Positions 1 to 8,128 of a stretch of DNA of 64,000 nucleotides are shown here, in pieces. Location: NCBI RefSeq assembly GCF_011694515.1, contig NZ_CP050192.1:1555299-1619298 (forward strand). Reading direction: 5' to 3'. How positions within the stretch are numbered: position 1 is the stretch's first letter; the number at the start of each line of letters is the position of its first letter. A model generated the notes under the pieces. It saw only the letters and a list, made by a program, of their open reading frames with translations. It searched no databases and was not told the DNA's origin. This stretch comes from Mycobacterium sp. DL592 (lineage in GTDB: Bacteria > Actinomycetota > Actinomycetes > Mycobacteriales > Mycobacteriaceae). A program made the translations under genes and the position numbers.

Positions 1-304
1 CTGTCTTTGACGTGATGCGGTAGGCATGTGGAATGTTCTTGGGCAAGAACACAATTCCGCCTTCCGTCAACTCCGTCTCCTGGTCGTCTACCCAAACCAG
101 CGCGGTTCCTTTGATCAACATGAACACTTCATCTTCCCGCGTATGTTTGTGGTAGGGCGGGGCTTCGCCTTCGCTCACATCGAAGCGACCGATCATCAAC
201 TGGCCACCTGTGGCCTTGCCGTCGAGCAAGATTGCCAGTGTGCCGCCGTCGAGCCATTCCAGTTGTTGCTGCTGCTCAGGCTGAGCCAGGTACGCCATAC
301 TCAT
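1..304 (-). CDS. Cupin-domain protein, 3' part cut by window edge
   Basis: Minus-strand reading frame that starts at the ATG at 302-304 and runs off position 1, so only the first ~101 residues are present. The translation contains a cupin motif 1 block (PPYHKHTREDEVFMLIKG, metal-binding His/His/Glu pattern) followed by a strand-rich stretch and FLPKNIPHAYR, which fits the second cupin motif. An AAAGGGA ribosome site lies just upstream of the start. Small single-domain cupins of this type bind a metal and act as dioxygenases, isomerases or sensors; the substrate cannot be told from the sequence. The family call is good, the function is open. Confidence 0.8.
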   Translation of the reverse strand, partial: MSMAYLAQPEQQQQLEWLDGGTLAILLDGKATGGQLMIGRFDVSEGEAPPYHKHTREDEVFMLIKGTALVWVDDQETELTEGGIVFLPKNIPHAYRITSKT

Positions 305-405
305 GAGCCATCCCTTTTCTTTCGGCTGGATCGACTTCCCGCGGAGCGGTCAGTTGGGTGTGCTGCAGCGCGCCGCCATCACCGAGGCGCGCTGCTGTTC
401 AGTCA

Positions 406-879
406 TTACACCTCGATGTCGCGGCGCAGCTTGGCCACGTGCCCGGTGGCTTTCACGTTGTACTGTGCGACTTTGATCTTGCCCTTCTCGTCGACCACGA
501 ACGTCGAGCGGATGACGCCCTGCACGGTCTTGCCGTACATCTTCTTCTCCCCGTAGGCGCCCCACGCGCCGAGCACCGTCTTGTCCGGGTCGCTCAGCAG
601 CGGGAAGGTCAGCTCGTCGCGGTCGCGGAACTTGGCCAGCTTCTCGGGCTTGTCGGGGGAGATGCCGATGACGTCGATGCCGGCCCCGTTCAGCTCGGCA
701 AGGCTGTCGCGGAAGTCGCAGGCCTGCTTGGTGCAACCCGGCGTCATCGCCGCCGGGTAGAAGTAGACGATCACCTTGCGGCCTTTGAAGTCGGAGAGTT
801 TGACGGTCTTGCCGTCGGCGTCGAGCAGGCTGAACGCCGGTGCTGTGTCGCCAACCTCCAGGCGTGCTGTGTCGGTCAC
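406..879 (-). CDS. bcp: Thioredoxin-dependent peroxiredoxin Bcp (BCP/PrxQ)
   Basis: About 157 residues. Cytoplasmic peroxidase that reduces H2O2 and organic hydroperoxides using thioredoxin. The peroxidatic-cysteine motif reads [16 protein letters not shown], with the second Cys five residues on, as in the atypical two-Cys PrxQ type. The thioredoxin-fold strand KVIVYFYP precedes it and [12 protein letters not shown] follows in the expected place. I take the GTG at 877-879 ([11 protein letters not shown]) as start because the six upstream codons contain its AAAGGA ribosome site. It is divergent from the DUF3618 gene, as in the M. tuberculosis Rv2521/Rv2520c pair. Confidence 0.93.
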   Translation of the reverse strand: MTDTARLEVGDTAPAFSLLDADGKTVKLSDFKGRKVIVYFYPAAMTPGCTKQACDFRDSLAELNGAGIDVIGISPDKPEKLAKFRDRDELTFPLLSDPDKTVLGAWGAYGEKKMYGKTVQGVIRSTFVVDEKGKIKVAQYNVKATGHVAKLRRDIEV

Positions 880-972
880 TTCGCGTCCTTTCTCCAAAAC
901 CGTTGCCGGTGCGTCCGGTTAGCCGGGGCTGATCTAGGGTAGTTCGGCAGAGCGGCAGTTTGGAGGACGGAA

Positions 973-1200
973 GTGGTGGACCGGGATCCCGAGGTCATCA
1001 AGGCCGATATCGACGCGGCGCGCGATCGGCTGGCATTGACTGTCGATTCGTTGGCCGAACGCGCGAATCCCCAGCGTTTGGCCGATGACGTCAAGGCTGC
1101 CCTGCTGCGCTTTGTGAAGAAGCCCGCGGTGACCGCGACGCTGGCCGGTGTCAGCGTGGTGACCGTCGTCCTCGTGGTCCGCCGGATTCGTAACGGTTAG
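973..1200 (+). CDS. DUF3618 small membrane-anchored protein (Rv2520c-like)
   Basis: 75 residues. The N-terminal half is acidic/basic amphipathic helix (IKADIDAARDRLALTVDSLAE), the usual DUF3618 signature. A single transmembrane segment follows (residues ~51-69, VTATLAGVSVVTVVLVV) and a short basic tail (RRIRNG). Starts are tandem GTGs at 973 and 976 with GGAGG at 962-966. The family has no established function; its position beside bcp matches M. tuberculosis Rv2520c. Its stop overlaps by 3 nt the stop of a small convergent reading frame on the other strand. Confidence 0.85.
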   Translation: MVDRDPEVIKADIDAARDRLALTVDSLAERANPQRLADDVKAALLRFVKKPAVTATLAGVSVVTVVLVVRRIRNG

Positions 1201-1349
1201 CGCCGGCGCAGCCAGCTACTGAACGAGCGGCGAAAACCGGGGGGATTGGCCTGCAGGCCCAGCCTGCTGCAGCTCACCTGCACCAGTGGTGCGGGGGCCG
1301 GCGAAGCGGCATCGCGCTCAGGATGGCGGGCGGGCCCCTCCGTCGCCAT
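1197..1349 (-). CDS. Small hypothetical protein, 50 residues
   Basis: Short minus-strand frame from ATG 1347-1349 to TAA 1197-1199. A good GAGGAA ribosome site lies about 9 nt upstream. The product starts MATEGPARHPERDAASPAPA and ends in a very basic stretch (GFRRSFSSWLRRR). No transmembrane segment or known motif is visible. It converges on the DUF3618 gene with a 3-nt overlap of stops, typical of real gene pairs in these genomes. I do not recognise the family. The upstream 1350-1599 stretch holds an AT-rich patch around 1415-1440 that could carry its promoter, but no clear -35/-10 pair. Confidence 0.5.
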   Translation of the reverse strand: MATEGPARHPERDAASPAPAPLVQVSCSRLGLQANPPGFRRSFSSWLRRR

Positions 1350-1599
1350 TGGCAAATTCCTCACTACGTCACCGGATGCTGGCCCGGATCCAACGCCCGG
1401 AACGAATCAGCTAACTAGGACTATAACAGTATTCTTAACATCGGCGCAGCCCACTGCCGTGATATTCAAACTCCGGTAGTCGGTCGGTTATCGAATGTAC
1501 TGAACACATCTTTGGTGGGCCGGGCATTGCGGGAGGTCGCTGCCGCAGCGTGCAGCGACCTCGGAGACAGCTCTCAGGATTCGGTGAGTTCAGCCACGA

Positions 1600-1764
1600 G
1601 ATGCCGTCGATCTCAACGGCACTGATCGCGTTCCCGAGGCCGGGGACCAGCCGTCCCAGCAGCAGTCCCACGCCCATGGCCGCGCCGATCCAGACCGGCA
1701 GGAACCGGTCGACGGTCGACAGCCGTGCTGTGACGGGATCGTCGGCCGTTTTCGACGTGGTCAC
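1600..1764 (-). pseudogene. Truncated 5' fragment of ACR3-type arsenite efflux gene
   Basis: The frame starts at GTG 1762-1764, overlapping the last base of the cadI stop (TAGTG), as in an intact ars operon. It encodes the N-terminus of an ACR3/ArsB arsenite permease: STVDRFLPVWIGAAMGVGLL, then GRLVPGLG and VEIDGIS. After about residue 55 the match to the family stops; the normal continuation into helix 2 is missing and the frame runs on through unrelated codons to a stop at 1435. Intact ACR3 proteins are about 350-400 residues with 10 helices, so this cannot transport. Most of the gene has been deleted. Confidence 0.8.
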
Positions 1765-2192
1765 TACCCGCAGCACCCGGTGGCGGTCTCGGTCGGCTGG
1801 TCGGCGGGGATCGCGCCGAAGAAGGTTTCCGAGTCGGCGAGCACGGTGTAGACCTCCCACCGCTCGCCGCCGGGCCCGGTGACCCACACTTTGTCCTGGG
1901 TGGCGAAGCAGCACGTGGCGCCGATCTCCTCCTCGGTGAACAGCCCCTCGCCGGCGAGTCGAGCGATCTCGGTGCGCACCTTGTCGCTGGACTCGACTTC
2001 GACGCCGAGGTGATTGAGCGTGCCGCCCTGACCGGGGTTCTCGAGCAGCACCAGCTTCAGCGGCGGCTCGGTGATGGCGAAGTTGGCGTAACCGGGCTTC
2101 ACTTTGGCCGGCCTGGCGCCGAAGAGCTTGGAGTAGAACGCGATTGCGGCGTCGAGGTCATCAACATTGAGCGCGAGCTGTACACGGGACAT
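1764..2192 (-). CDS. cadI: CadI/ArsI-type glyoxalase-fold (VOC) protein
   Basis: 142 residues, nearly full-length VOC protein (SRVQLALNVDDLDAAIAFYS at the start; KLVLLENPGQGGTLNHLGVE; TCCFATQDKVWVTGPGGERW). The closest remembered relative is M. tuberculosis CadI (Rv2641), cadmium inducible. ArsI members of the fold cleave the C-As bond of organoarsenicals with a Cys pair; adjacent cysteines are seen in TCCFATQ and the C-terminal CCG. An alternative start is the ATG at 2202-2204, which has a better-placed AAAGG. It is divergent from arsR and is followed by a broken acr3, so this is the surviving part of an arsenic/metal operon. Confidence 0.88.
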   Translation of the reverse strand: MSRVQLALNVDDLDAAIAFYSKLFGARPAKVKPGYANFAITEPPLKLVLLENPGQGGTLNHLGVEVESSDKVRTEIARLAGEGLFTEEEIGATCCFATQDKVWVTGPGGERWEVYTVLADSETFFGAIPADQPTETATGCCG

Positions 2193-2249
2193 GGAACACA
2201 CCATGCCACCTTTTCGATATATGTCAATCTTTGGTGCATACTGGTCTTC

Positions 2250-2609
2250 ATGCCCAAGGCTCTGCCCGTCATCGACACCACCGCGCCGGTGTGCTGTGCG
2301 CCGGTGGCCGCCGGCCCGATGAGCGACGACGACGCCCTGCACGTTGCGCTGCGACTCAAGGCGCTGGCTGATCCCGCCCGGGTCAAGATCGTGTCGCACC
2401 TGTTCAGCGCGGCTACTGGGGAGGAATCCTCCGGAGAGTTGGCCGCAGTGCTCAATCTGACCGAGTCGACGATGAGTCACCACCTCACCCAGCTGCGCAA
2501 GGCCGGTCTGGTGCACTCCGAACGGCGCGGCATGAACGTCTTCCACCGGGTCCGCCCCGAGGCGCTGCAGGCACTGTGCGCGGCGCTGGACCCCAACTGC
2601 TGCAGCTAA
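2250..2609 (+). CDS. arsR: ArsR-family metal(loid)-responsive repressor
   Basis: 119 residues. It has a winged-helix domain with the DNA-recognition helix TESTMSHHLTQLRKAGLVHS and wing SERRGMNVFHRV. Two cysteine pairs, one near the N-terminus (VCCAPV) and one at the extreme C-terminus (NCCS), are probable As(III)/Cd(II) ligands. ArsR repressors sit on the operator until metal(loid) binding releases them. It is divergent from cadI across a 57-nt AT-rich gap (TCGATATATGTCAATC), which must hold both promoters and the operator. A CATACT -10-like box lies about 10 nt upstream of the ATG, so the transcript may be nearly leaderless. Its stop overlaps the convergent flavin oxidase stop by 4 nt. Confidence 0.9.
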   Translation: MPKALPVIDTTAPVCCAPVAAGPMSDDDALHVALRLKALADPARVKIVSHLFSAATGEESSGELAAVLNLTESTMSHHLTQLRKAGLVHSERRGMNVFHRVRPEALQALCAALDPNCCS

Positions 2610-3982
2610 GCCGGCAGCATGACGCCCGGGTTCAGAATGCCCGCCGGGTCGAAACTGTCCTTGATGCGGCGCAGCAGAGCCAGCTTCGCGGGGTCCTCCA
2701 GTTCGGTGAAGTAGCTCGCCTTGGCCCGCCCGATCCCGTGCTCGCCGGAGATCGCACCGCCGAGATCCATTCCCATCGCGAAGATCTCGGTGAGCACACG
2801 GCGGCGCACCTCTGGATCCTTACAGAACAGCACACCGTGCACATTGCCGTCGCCCGCGTGCCCGCAACCGCTCATGGCCGCGCCGGAGGCCACGGCCAGA
2901 TCACGCGCCCGCCGCAGAAACTCCGGCATCAGGCCGCGTGGCACCACGACGTCGACGATGTCGTCGGCGCCCAGCGCTTTGGCCGTCCAGAACACGTTCT
3001 CCCGCGCCTCGATCAACCGCCGGGCCGAATTGCCCTGCAAAACATAGGCATCCAGTGCGCCCCACTCGCTGAGTGCCTGGCACAGCTGCTCGGCGTCCTC
3101 GTCGAGGCGGTCGGTGTGATTGTTCTCCAGAGCAACCACCAGGTAGGCCTCACATGACTGCCGGATGTCTTCGGGGATGCCCAGTTCCAGATTCTCGGCG
3201 GCGGAGATCGCCGTCATCACCGCGCGGTCGATGTACTCGACGATGCTCGGTCCCAGGCCGCTGGAGATGATCTTCGGCACCGCCGCCATCACCTGGTCGA
3301 AATCGCCGAACGGGGCCAGCACAGTGGCCCCGTGCGCCAGCCGCGGGACCAGCTTCACCGTCACCTCGGTCACCAGCGCCAGGGTGCCTTCCGAGCCGAT
3401 GATCAGTTGGGTCAGGTCGTATCCGCTGGAGATCTTCGACATCTTGCCGCCGGTGCGGATGATCTCCCCGGTCGCCAGCACGGCCTGCAGCCCCAGCACG
3501 TTGTGGCGGGTGACGCCGTACTTGACTGCCCGCATGCCGCCGGCGTTGGTGCCCACGTTGCCGCCGACACTGGAGGACAGCTCGCCGGGATACACCGTGT
3601 AGCTCAGGCCCACCTCAGCGGTACGGGCGTCCAACTCGGTCAACGTCACACCGGGCTGGACCACCGCGACGTGGTTGTCGGCGTCGACCTCCAGGACGGC
3701 GTTCATCCGTTCGAAGGAGATCAACAGGCCGCCTTCGATCGGTCGTGCCGCCGCCGAGAGGCCGCAGCCTGACCCACGGGCGGTCACCGGCAGCCGCTGC
3801 TCGGCGGCCACCGCAAGCAGGGCGGCGACCTCCTCGGCGGACGCGGGTTTGGCGACGAAGCCAGGACGTTGCGGAGCGACGTTGAGCGCCTCGTCGTGGC
3901 AGTAATCCTCGGAGATCGCCTCCCCGGTCAGCAGGTGCGACGGGCCGACGATGTGCGACAGCTTCGTCGCGAGATCACCCAT
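2606..3982 (-). CDS. FAD-linked oxidase, GlcD/D-lactate dehydrogenase type
   Basis: 458 residues. VAO/PCMH-type FAD domain in the N-terminal half (TARGSGCGLSAAARPIEGG and ELSSSVGGNVGTNAGGMRAV are the ADP-binding blocks). The C-terminal FAD-oxidase domain carries the metal/substrate motif SGCGHAGDGNVHGVLF and ends SGEHGIGRAKA...FDPAGILNPG. This is the GlcD / D-2-hydroxyacid dehydrogenase family, which oxidises D-lactate, glycolate or D-2-hydroxyglutarate and passes electrons to quinone or another acceptor. No GlcE/GlcF partner is adjacent, so a stand-alone D-2-hydroxyacid dehydrogenase is most likely; the substrate cannot be fixed. Confidence 0.88.
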   Translation of the reverse strand: MGDLATKLSHIVGPSHLLTGEAISEDYCHDEALNVAPQRPGFVAKPASAEEVAALLAVAAEQRLPVTARGSGCGLSAAARPIEGGLLISFERMNAVLEVDADNHVAVVQPGVTLTELDARTAEVGLSYTVYPGELSSSVGGNVGTNAGGMRAVKYGVTRHNVLGLQAVLATGEIIRTGGKMSKISSGYDLTQLIIGSEGTLALVTEVTVKLVPRLAHGATVLAPFGDFDQVMAAVPKIISSGLGPSIVEYIDRAVMTAISAAENLELGIPEDIRQSCEAYLVVALENNHTDRLDEDAEQLCQALSEWGALDAYVLQGNSARRLIEARENVFWTAKALGADDIVDVVVPRGLMPEFLRRARDLAVASGAAMSGCGHAGDGNVHGVLFCKDPEVRRRVLTEIFAMGMDLGGAISGEHGIGRAKASYFTELEDPAKLALLRRIKDSFDPAGILNPGVMLPA

Positions 3983-4005
3983 GTGCGCCCAGCATAGTCC
4001 GAACC

Positions 4006-5373
4006 TCAGGCCGGCAGGGTCAATCCCTGTTCGTAGCTGAAAACACCGTCAGGGTCATAGGTCGCTTTGATCGTGCGCAGCCGATCGACATTCGCGCCCC
4101 AGTAGGCCGCCTCCCAGCGCGGCATGCCCGCATTGGGAACATTGACATAGGCGCCATTGGCGAAGGGGCGCAACGCTTCACCGAACTCGGCGATCCAGGC
4201 CTGGCACGGTGCCGTGAGAGGGTCGGCGGATGCCGGGGTGCCGCCGCGTTGGCCCCACGCTGCGCCGGGCTCGGCGTAGAACAGCGCGTCGCGGTGGGCG
4301 AACACTGACCCGCCGGCGGGCTCGCTGCTGGTGACTGCGCCACCGAAAGCGGTGGTGAAGTAGTTGCACTCCGGGGTCGGGGCACGGGACATGAAGTCGC
4401 ACACGACCCGGATTGCCTCGGCGGGAAAGGGTTCGGTCATGAACTGCGACAGGAACTTCCAGTTCGCCGGTTCGTTCTCGGTGGGGATCTGGAATCCCGT
4501 GTAGATGTCAGCCCAGCTCGCGTCACGGGTTGCGACGACGGGTGCGCCGACAGAGAGGATCGAGGCCAGCATGTGCATCGCCTCGGGTTCGGTGCCCGGG
4601 GCCAGCGCGGCCACCAGCATGATCTCGTGCGGGCGTATCTCGAGTTGGCTGGTGAGCCGGTGCTCGGCGTGCGGTGCGCTGCGTTGCCAGGCCTCGAACA
4701 CACCGGGCAGCTCGCCCAGTCCGGGCCATGTCGCGGTGAGGTAGGTGGCCTGCGCCAACGGGTGCACCGCGTAGGTCAGCGACGTGACGATCCCGAAGTT
4801 GCCGTTGCCCGCGCCGCGCAGCGCCCACAGCAGGTCGGTGTTCTGCGATGCGTCGGCGACCAGCACCGTCGCACCGCCGCCGGCGGGGGCGACGACCACT
4901 TCGGCGGCCAGCAGATTGTCCGCGGCCATCCCGAACTTACGAGTGAGCAGGCCGAAGCCGCCGCCGAGGGTGGCTCCCACCAGTCCCACGCCGCCCTCGG
5001 TGCCGGTCGGTGCGGCAAGACCGGCCCCGCCCAGTGCGGTCACCGCTTCGAGCTGATTCAGTCCCGCGCCCACGGTGGCAGTTCCTGCGGCGGCGTCGAT
5101 CTCGGCCGACTTGATGCCGCTCACGTCAATGACAAGTCCGCCGTCGACATTCGACCAACCCTCCAGGCTGTGCCGGCCGCTCCGCACCCGGATCGGCACG
5201 TCGTTGCGCCGCGCCCAGGCAAGGGCGTTGACCACGTCTGCGGTGTCGGCGCAGAACACGATCGCCTCAGGGACGCTCGAGTACAAGTGGTTCCAGCCGG
5301 TGCGGGCGGTGTCGTACTCCGAATCACCCTGCCGCACAACATGACCCGTCAGAGTGTCAGTGTTTGAAGACAT
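4006..5373 (-). CDS. Berberine-bridge-type FAD oxidoreductase
   Basis: 455 residues from the ATG at 5371-5373, 17 nt inside the end of the upstream permease gene, which implies coupled translation. The PCMH FAD domain shows the covalent-flavin histidine in VRSGRHSLEGWS and the glycine-rich GATLGGGFGLLTRKFG. A BBE C-terminal domain ends WGANVDRLRTIKATYDPDGVF. In bicovalent members a Cys lies a few residues before the GGG block; here that place is occupied by TGTEGGVGLV with no Cys, so probably only the His link forms. Relatives oxidise amines, sugars or alkaloids such as 6-hydroxynicotine. Pairing with a permease suggests uptake then oxidation of a nitrogen compound (inference). Confidence 0.85.
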   Translation of the reverse strand: MSSNTDTLTGHVVRQGDSEYDTARTGWNHLYSSVPEAIVFCADTADVVNALAWARRNDVPIRVRSGRHSLEGWSNVDGGLVIDVSGIKSAEIDAAAGTATVGAGLNQLEAVTALGGAGLAAPTGTEGGVGLVGATLGGGFGLLTRKFGMAADNLLAAEVVVAPAGGGATVLVADASQNTDLLWALRGAGNGNFGIVTSLTYAVHPLAQATYLTATWPGLGELPGVFEAWQRSAPHAEHRLTSQLEIRPHEIMLVAALAPGTEPEAMHMLASILSVGAPVVATRDASWADIYTGFQIPTENEPANWKFLSQFMTEPFPAEAIRVVCDFMSRAPTPECNYFTTAFGGAVTSSEPAGGSVFAHRDALFYAEPGAAWGQRGGTPASADPLTAPCQAWIAEFGEALRPFANGAYVNVPNAGMPRWEAAYWGANVDRLRTIKATYDPDGVFSYEQGLTLPA

Positions 5374-6838
5374 CGGCGTCCCCGGGCTCGGTATCGAGTA
5401 CCTCGCGATTGGTGATGAACAGGTATGCGAAGTAGACGCCGCCGGCGAGCAGGATGCCGATCGCCAGGAACACCGCTGTGCGGGCCTCCCGTGGCGAGAC
5501 CAGGATGAACACAACGATCGCCGACCACACCAGCGCGCCGATGGCGACCGGAACCTCGAAGCGGCCGATGTCGAAGGCGTCCTCCTGGCGGCCCAACCGC
5601 TTTCGCACCGCCAGATACAAGACGATGATCGCGCCGTAGAGGACCGCCCCGATGAGGCCGCCCACCGTCAACAGTTCGAGTAGAGCGTCACCGGGTACCG
5701 CGGCCATCAGCGCGACACCCAGCACCACGATCAGGATGGTCGCCGGGATCGGGGTGTGCGTGCGCGGATTGACCCGCTGCATCAGCTTCGGGGCGGGGAA
5801 GCGGTCGTCGCGCGCCATCGCGAAGACCATGCGGGCGCAGGTGGCCAGCGTCACCAGTCCGGCGCCGAAGAATGCGATGACGATCGCGACGAGCAGCGAG
5901 CGCTCCATGACGACACCGAGCTGTTCGCGAAGGATCAGTGCGACCGGTGAGTTGGTGGCGGTGACGCGGGGGATGTCCTTGATCGCGACGGTGAGTGCGA
6001 TCGCGAACACCAGGCCCAAAACTCCAGCTGCGACAACGGATCCCACGATGGCACGCGGGACGCTGCGGAAGGGGTCCTTGGCTTCCTCTGCCATGTTGGC
6101 CGCCGCGTCGAAGCCGACCAGCGTGGCGATTCCCATGATCATCGCCGCCATCAACCCGCCACCGATGGCGAAGTAGTCGGTGGCGCCGCCGGCGACGCCG
6201 CGTGAGGTGAGGTTGCCGACCGAGCCATCACCGGTGACGGCCACGGCGATGAGCAGGGCGATTACCAGCACCACGACGATGATCAGTTCGAGGCCTACCG
6301 CAGCCGAGGTGATCAGACCGACGATGCGGGTGGAGGCGATGACGAGGACGGCTTGGGCGAGCAGCATCACGACCGTGATCACTCGGGCGGTGGTCTGGTC
6401 CTCCGCCATCCCCAACAGGGGCATGAGTGCGGTGTTGGCCAGGGCATTGTCGACCGCCACGACGCCGATGACCAAGTAGCAGAAGCTCAACCACCCGAAG
6501 AACCAGCCGATCTTCGGGTTGGCCAGCCGCGAGGCCCATTGGTAGGACGAGCCGCTGAGCGGGATGCGGGCGGCGAACTGGGCGATCACCAGTGCGATCA
6601 ACGTCTGGCCGACGGCTACGACCGGCCACAGCCAGATGCCGACCGGACCGGAGTTCTGCAAGACATTGTCGTATGTTCCGAAGATGCCTACGGCGACCGA
6701 GATGAACGCGAAGGAGATCGCGAACACCTGAAACGATCCGAGTGTTCGCTGCAGTTCGGGTTCGTAGCCGCAGTCTTCACATAACTCGTCGGCGTCGTTT
6801 GCGTCCGGCGAAACTTCCGTCATATCGGGTCCCGCCAT
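5357..6838 (-). CDS. APC-superfamily amino-acid/amine permease
   Basis: 493 residues, about 12 hydrophobic segments. It has the N-terminal APC signature (LGSFQVFAISFAFISVAVGI), the helix-2/3 stretch IPLSGSSYQWASRLANPKIG, and VGFDAAANMAEEAKDPFRSV, the conserved loop of the amino-acid/GABA-permease group. A cytoplasmic N-terminal extension carries CEDCGY. The start at 6838 has no strong ribosome site; an ATG 15 nt downstream (MTEVSP) is an alternative. It is co-transcribed with the flavin oxidase downstream (17-nt overlap), so its cargo is probably that enzyme's substrate. The nature of the cargo is inference. Confidence 0.88.
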   Translation of the reverse strand: MAGPDMTEVSPDANDADELCEDCGYEPELQRTLGSFQVFAISFAFISVAVGIFGTYDNVLQNSGPVGIWLWPVVAVGQTLIALVIAQFAARIPLSGSSYQWASRLANPKIGWFFGWLSFCYLVIGVVAVDNALANTALMPLLGMAEDQTTARVITVVMLLAQAVLVIASTRIVGLITSAAVGLELIIVVVLVIALLIAVAVTGDGSVGNLTSRGVAGGATDYFAIGGGLMAAMIMGIATLVGFDAAANMAEEAKDPFRSVPRAIVGSVVAAGVLGLVFAIALTVAIKDIPRVTATNSPVALILREQLGVVMERSLLVAIVIAFFGAGLVTLATCARMVFAMARDDRFPAPKLMQRVNPRTHTPIPATILIVVLGVALMAAVPGDALLELLTVGGLIGAVLYGAIIVLYLAVRKRLGRQEDAFDIGRFEVPVAIGALVWSAIVVFILVSPREARTAVFLAIGILLAGGVYFAYLFITNREVLDTEPGDADVFKH

Positions 6839-6904
6839 AGTCGCGTCAGATCGTGTGACCTTAACGACCGGTGTGACGACTTATCGTCTTATGGATTTTT
6901 TCGA

Positions 6905-8005
6905 CTAGCCGGTGCCCGCGGCTATCGCCTGATCCACCTCGATGACGCGGCTCGCCATCTCGGCGTGTGCTTTGTCCAGTTCCTCGGCCTGGTCTTCGTC
7001 AGCCTTCATCAGCACGTCGATGTCCAGACCGCCCAGTTCGTGAACACCCATGTCGCGGAAGGCTTTTTGCACCTTGTCACCCCACAGGCCGATGTCTTTG
7101 ACGATCGGCACGATGCGGCTGAACAGGTGCGAGCGGAACTGGACCATCAATGGCGAGGTGTCCACCCATTCGGTGCACGCCTTTACGTCGAGGCCCAGCG
7201 TGTCGAAGACCTCCTCGCCGCGGAACCGGTCGCGCATCAGGTAGCAGGCGTCGACGACGAACTCTTCGCGCTCGTCGCGTTCGGCGTCGGTGAGCTCGGA
7301 GTAGTAGTCCTTCAAGGAGATTCGTCCGAAGGCGACGTGGCGGGCCTCGTCCTGCATGACGTAGGCCAGCAGCTGCTTGGCCAGCGAGTCTGGCGCCGCC
7401 AGGTCGCGCAGCGTGCCGAAGGCCGCCAGCGCCAGCCCCTCGATGAGTACCTGCATGCCCAGGTACGGCATGTCCCAGCGTGAGTCGTGCAGGGTGTCTT
7501 CCAGTAGTGCGGTGAGGTTCTTGTTGACCGGGTAGACCAGCTCGACCTTGTCCTGCAGGAATCGTGAGAACGCCTCGACGTGGCGGGCCTCGTCCATGGT
7601 CTGGGTGGCCGCGTAGAACTTGGCGTCCATGTCCGGGACCACCTCGACGATCTTGGCGGCGCACACCATTGCGCCTTGCTCGCCGTGCAGGAACTGGGAG
7701 AACTGCCAGGCCTGGGCGTGCTGGCGCATCTCGGCCCGGCGTGCCTCGTCGGCGGACTCCCACATCGGGCTGCCGAAGAGTGGGTGGAACTCGTCGGGCA
7801 GGCCGACCGGATTCATCGGATCGACGTCCTGGCTCCAGTCGATGCGCGACTGGGCGTCCCACTGCTTGTCCTTGCCCTTTTGGTAGAGCGACAGCAGCCG
7901 CGCGCGTCCCTCGTCGTACTCCCAGGTGAAGCGTGCGTCGCCGGCGCTGGGCACTTGCCAGAAGTAGGGGTCGGGGACCTCGGTGTACTGGTCTTTTGTG
8001 GTCAT
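6905..8005 (-). CDS. Ferritin-like diiron protein (ribonucleotide-reductase-like fold)
   Basis: 366 residues from the ATG at 8003-8005, preceded by a GAGGGGG ribosome site. The helix-bundle core shows paired diiron ligands: HGEQGAM then QTMDEARHVEAFSRFL, and later GLALAAF with VMQDEARHVAFGRIS. Two ExxH motifs (both DEARH) plus the two isolated glutamates make a complete carboxylate-bridged diiron site. Such proteins include AurF-type N-oxygenases and oxidoreductases, and the R2-like family. I cannot assign a substrate. It is single, with an intergenic gap on both sides; inverted repeats lie 25-45 nt upstream of its start. Confidence 0.8.
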   Translation of the reverse strand: MTTKDQYTEVPDPYFWQVPSAGDARFTWEYDEGRARLLSLYQKGKDKQWDAQSRIDWSQDVDPMNPVGLPDEFHPLFGSPMWESADEARRAEMRQHAQAWQFSQFLHGEQGAMVCAAKIVEVVPDMDAKFYAATQTMDEARHVEAFSRFLQDKVELVYPVNKNLTALLEDTLHDSRWDMPYLGMQVLIEGLALAAFGTLRDLAAPDSLAKQLLAYVMQDEARHVAFGRISLKDYYSELTDAERDEREEFVVDACYLMRDRFRGEEVFDTLGLDVKACTEWVDTSPLMVQFRSHLFSRIVPIVKDIGLWGDKVQKAFRDMGVHELGGLDIDVLMKADEDQAEELDKAHAEMASRVIEVDQAIAAGTG

Positions 8006-8030
8006 GGCTGCCCCCTCAAGCTGTGGCGTC

Positions 8031-8049
8031 GTCACGTGACGGACGTCAC
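8031..8049. promoter_or_regulatory. Palindromes upstream of the diiron gene
   Basis: GTCACGTGAC at 8031-8040 is a perfect 10-bp palindrome and is followed at once by GACGTC (8042-8047), within GACGTCAC. They lie 26-44 nt upstream of the diiron-protein start, where a repressor would sit. The shared half-site GTCAC/GTGAC occurs three times. No matching regulator gene is adjacent. Operator function is inference. Confidence 0.35.
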
Positions 8050-8128
8050 AATGCTTTCAGTGCCGGGGGGTGGGGTCAAGCCTGACGGGTACGTCAATTA
8101 GGGGCGTGGCATCGGAGCGCCACACGGG

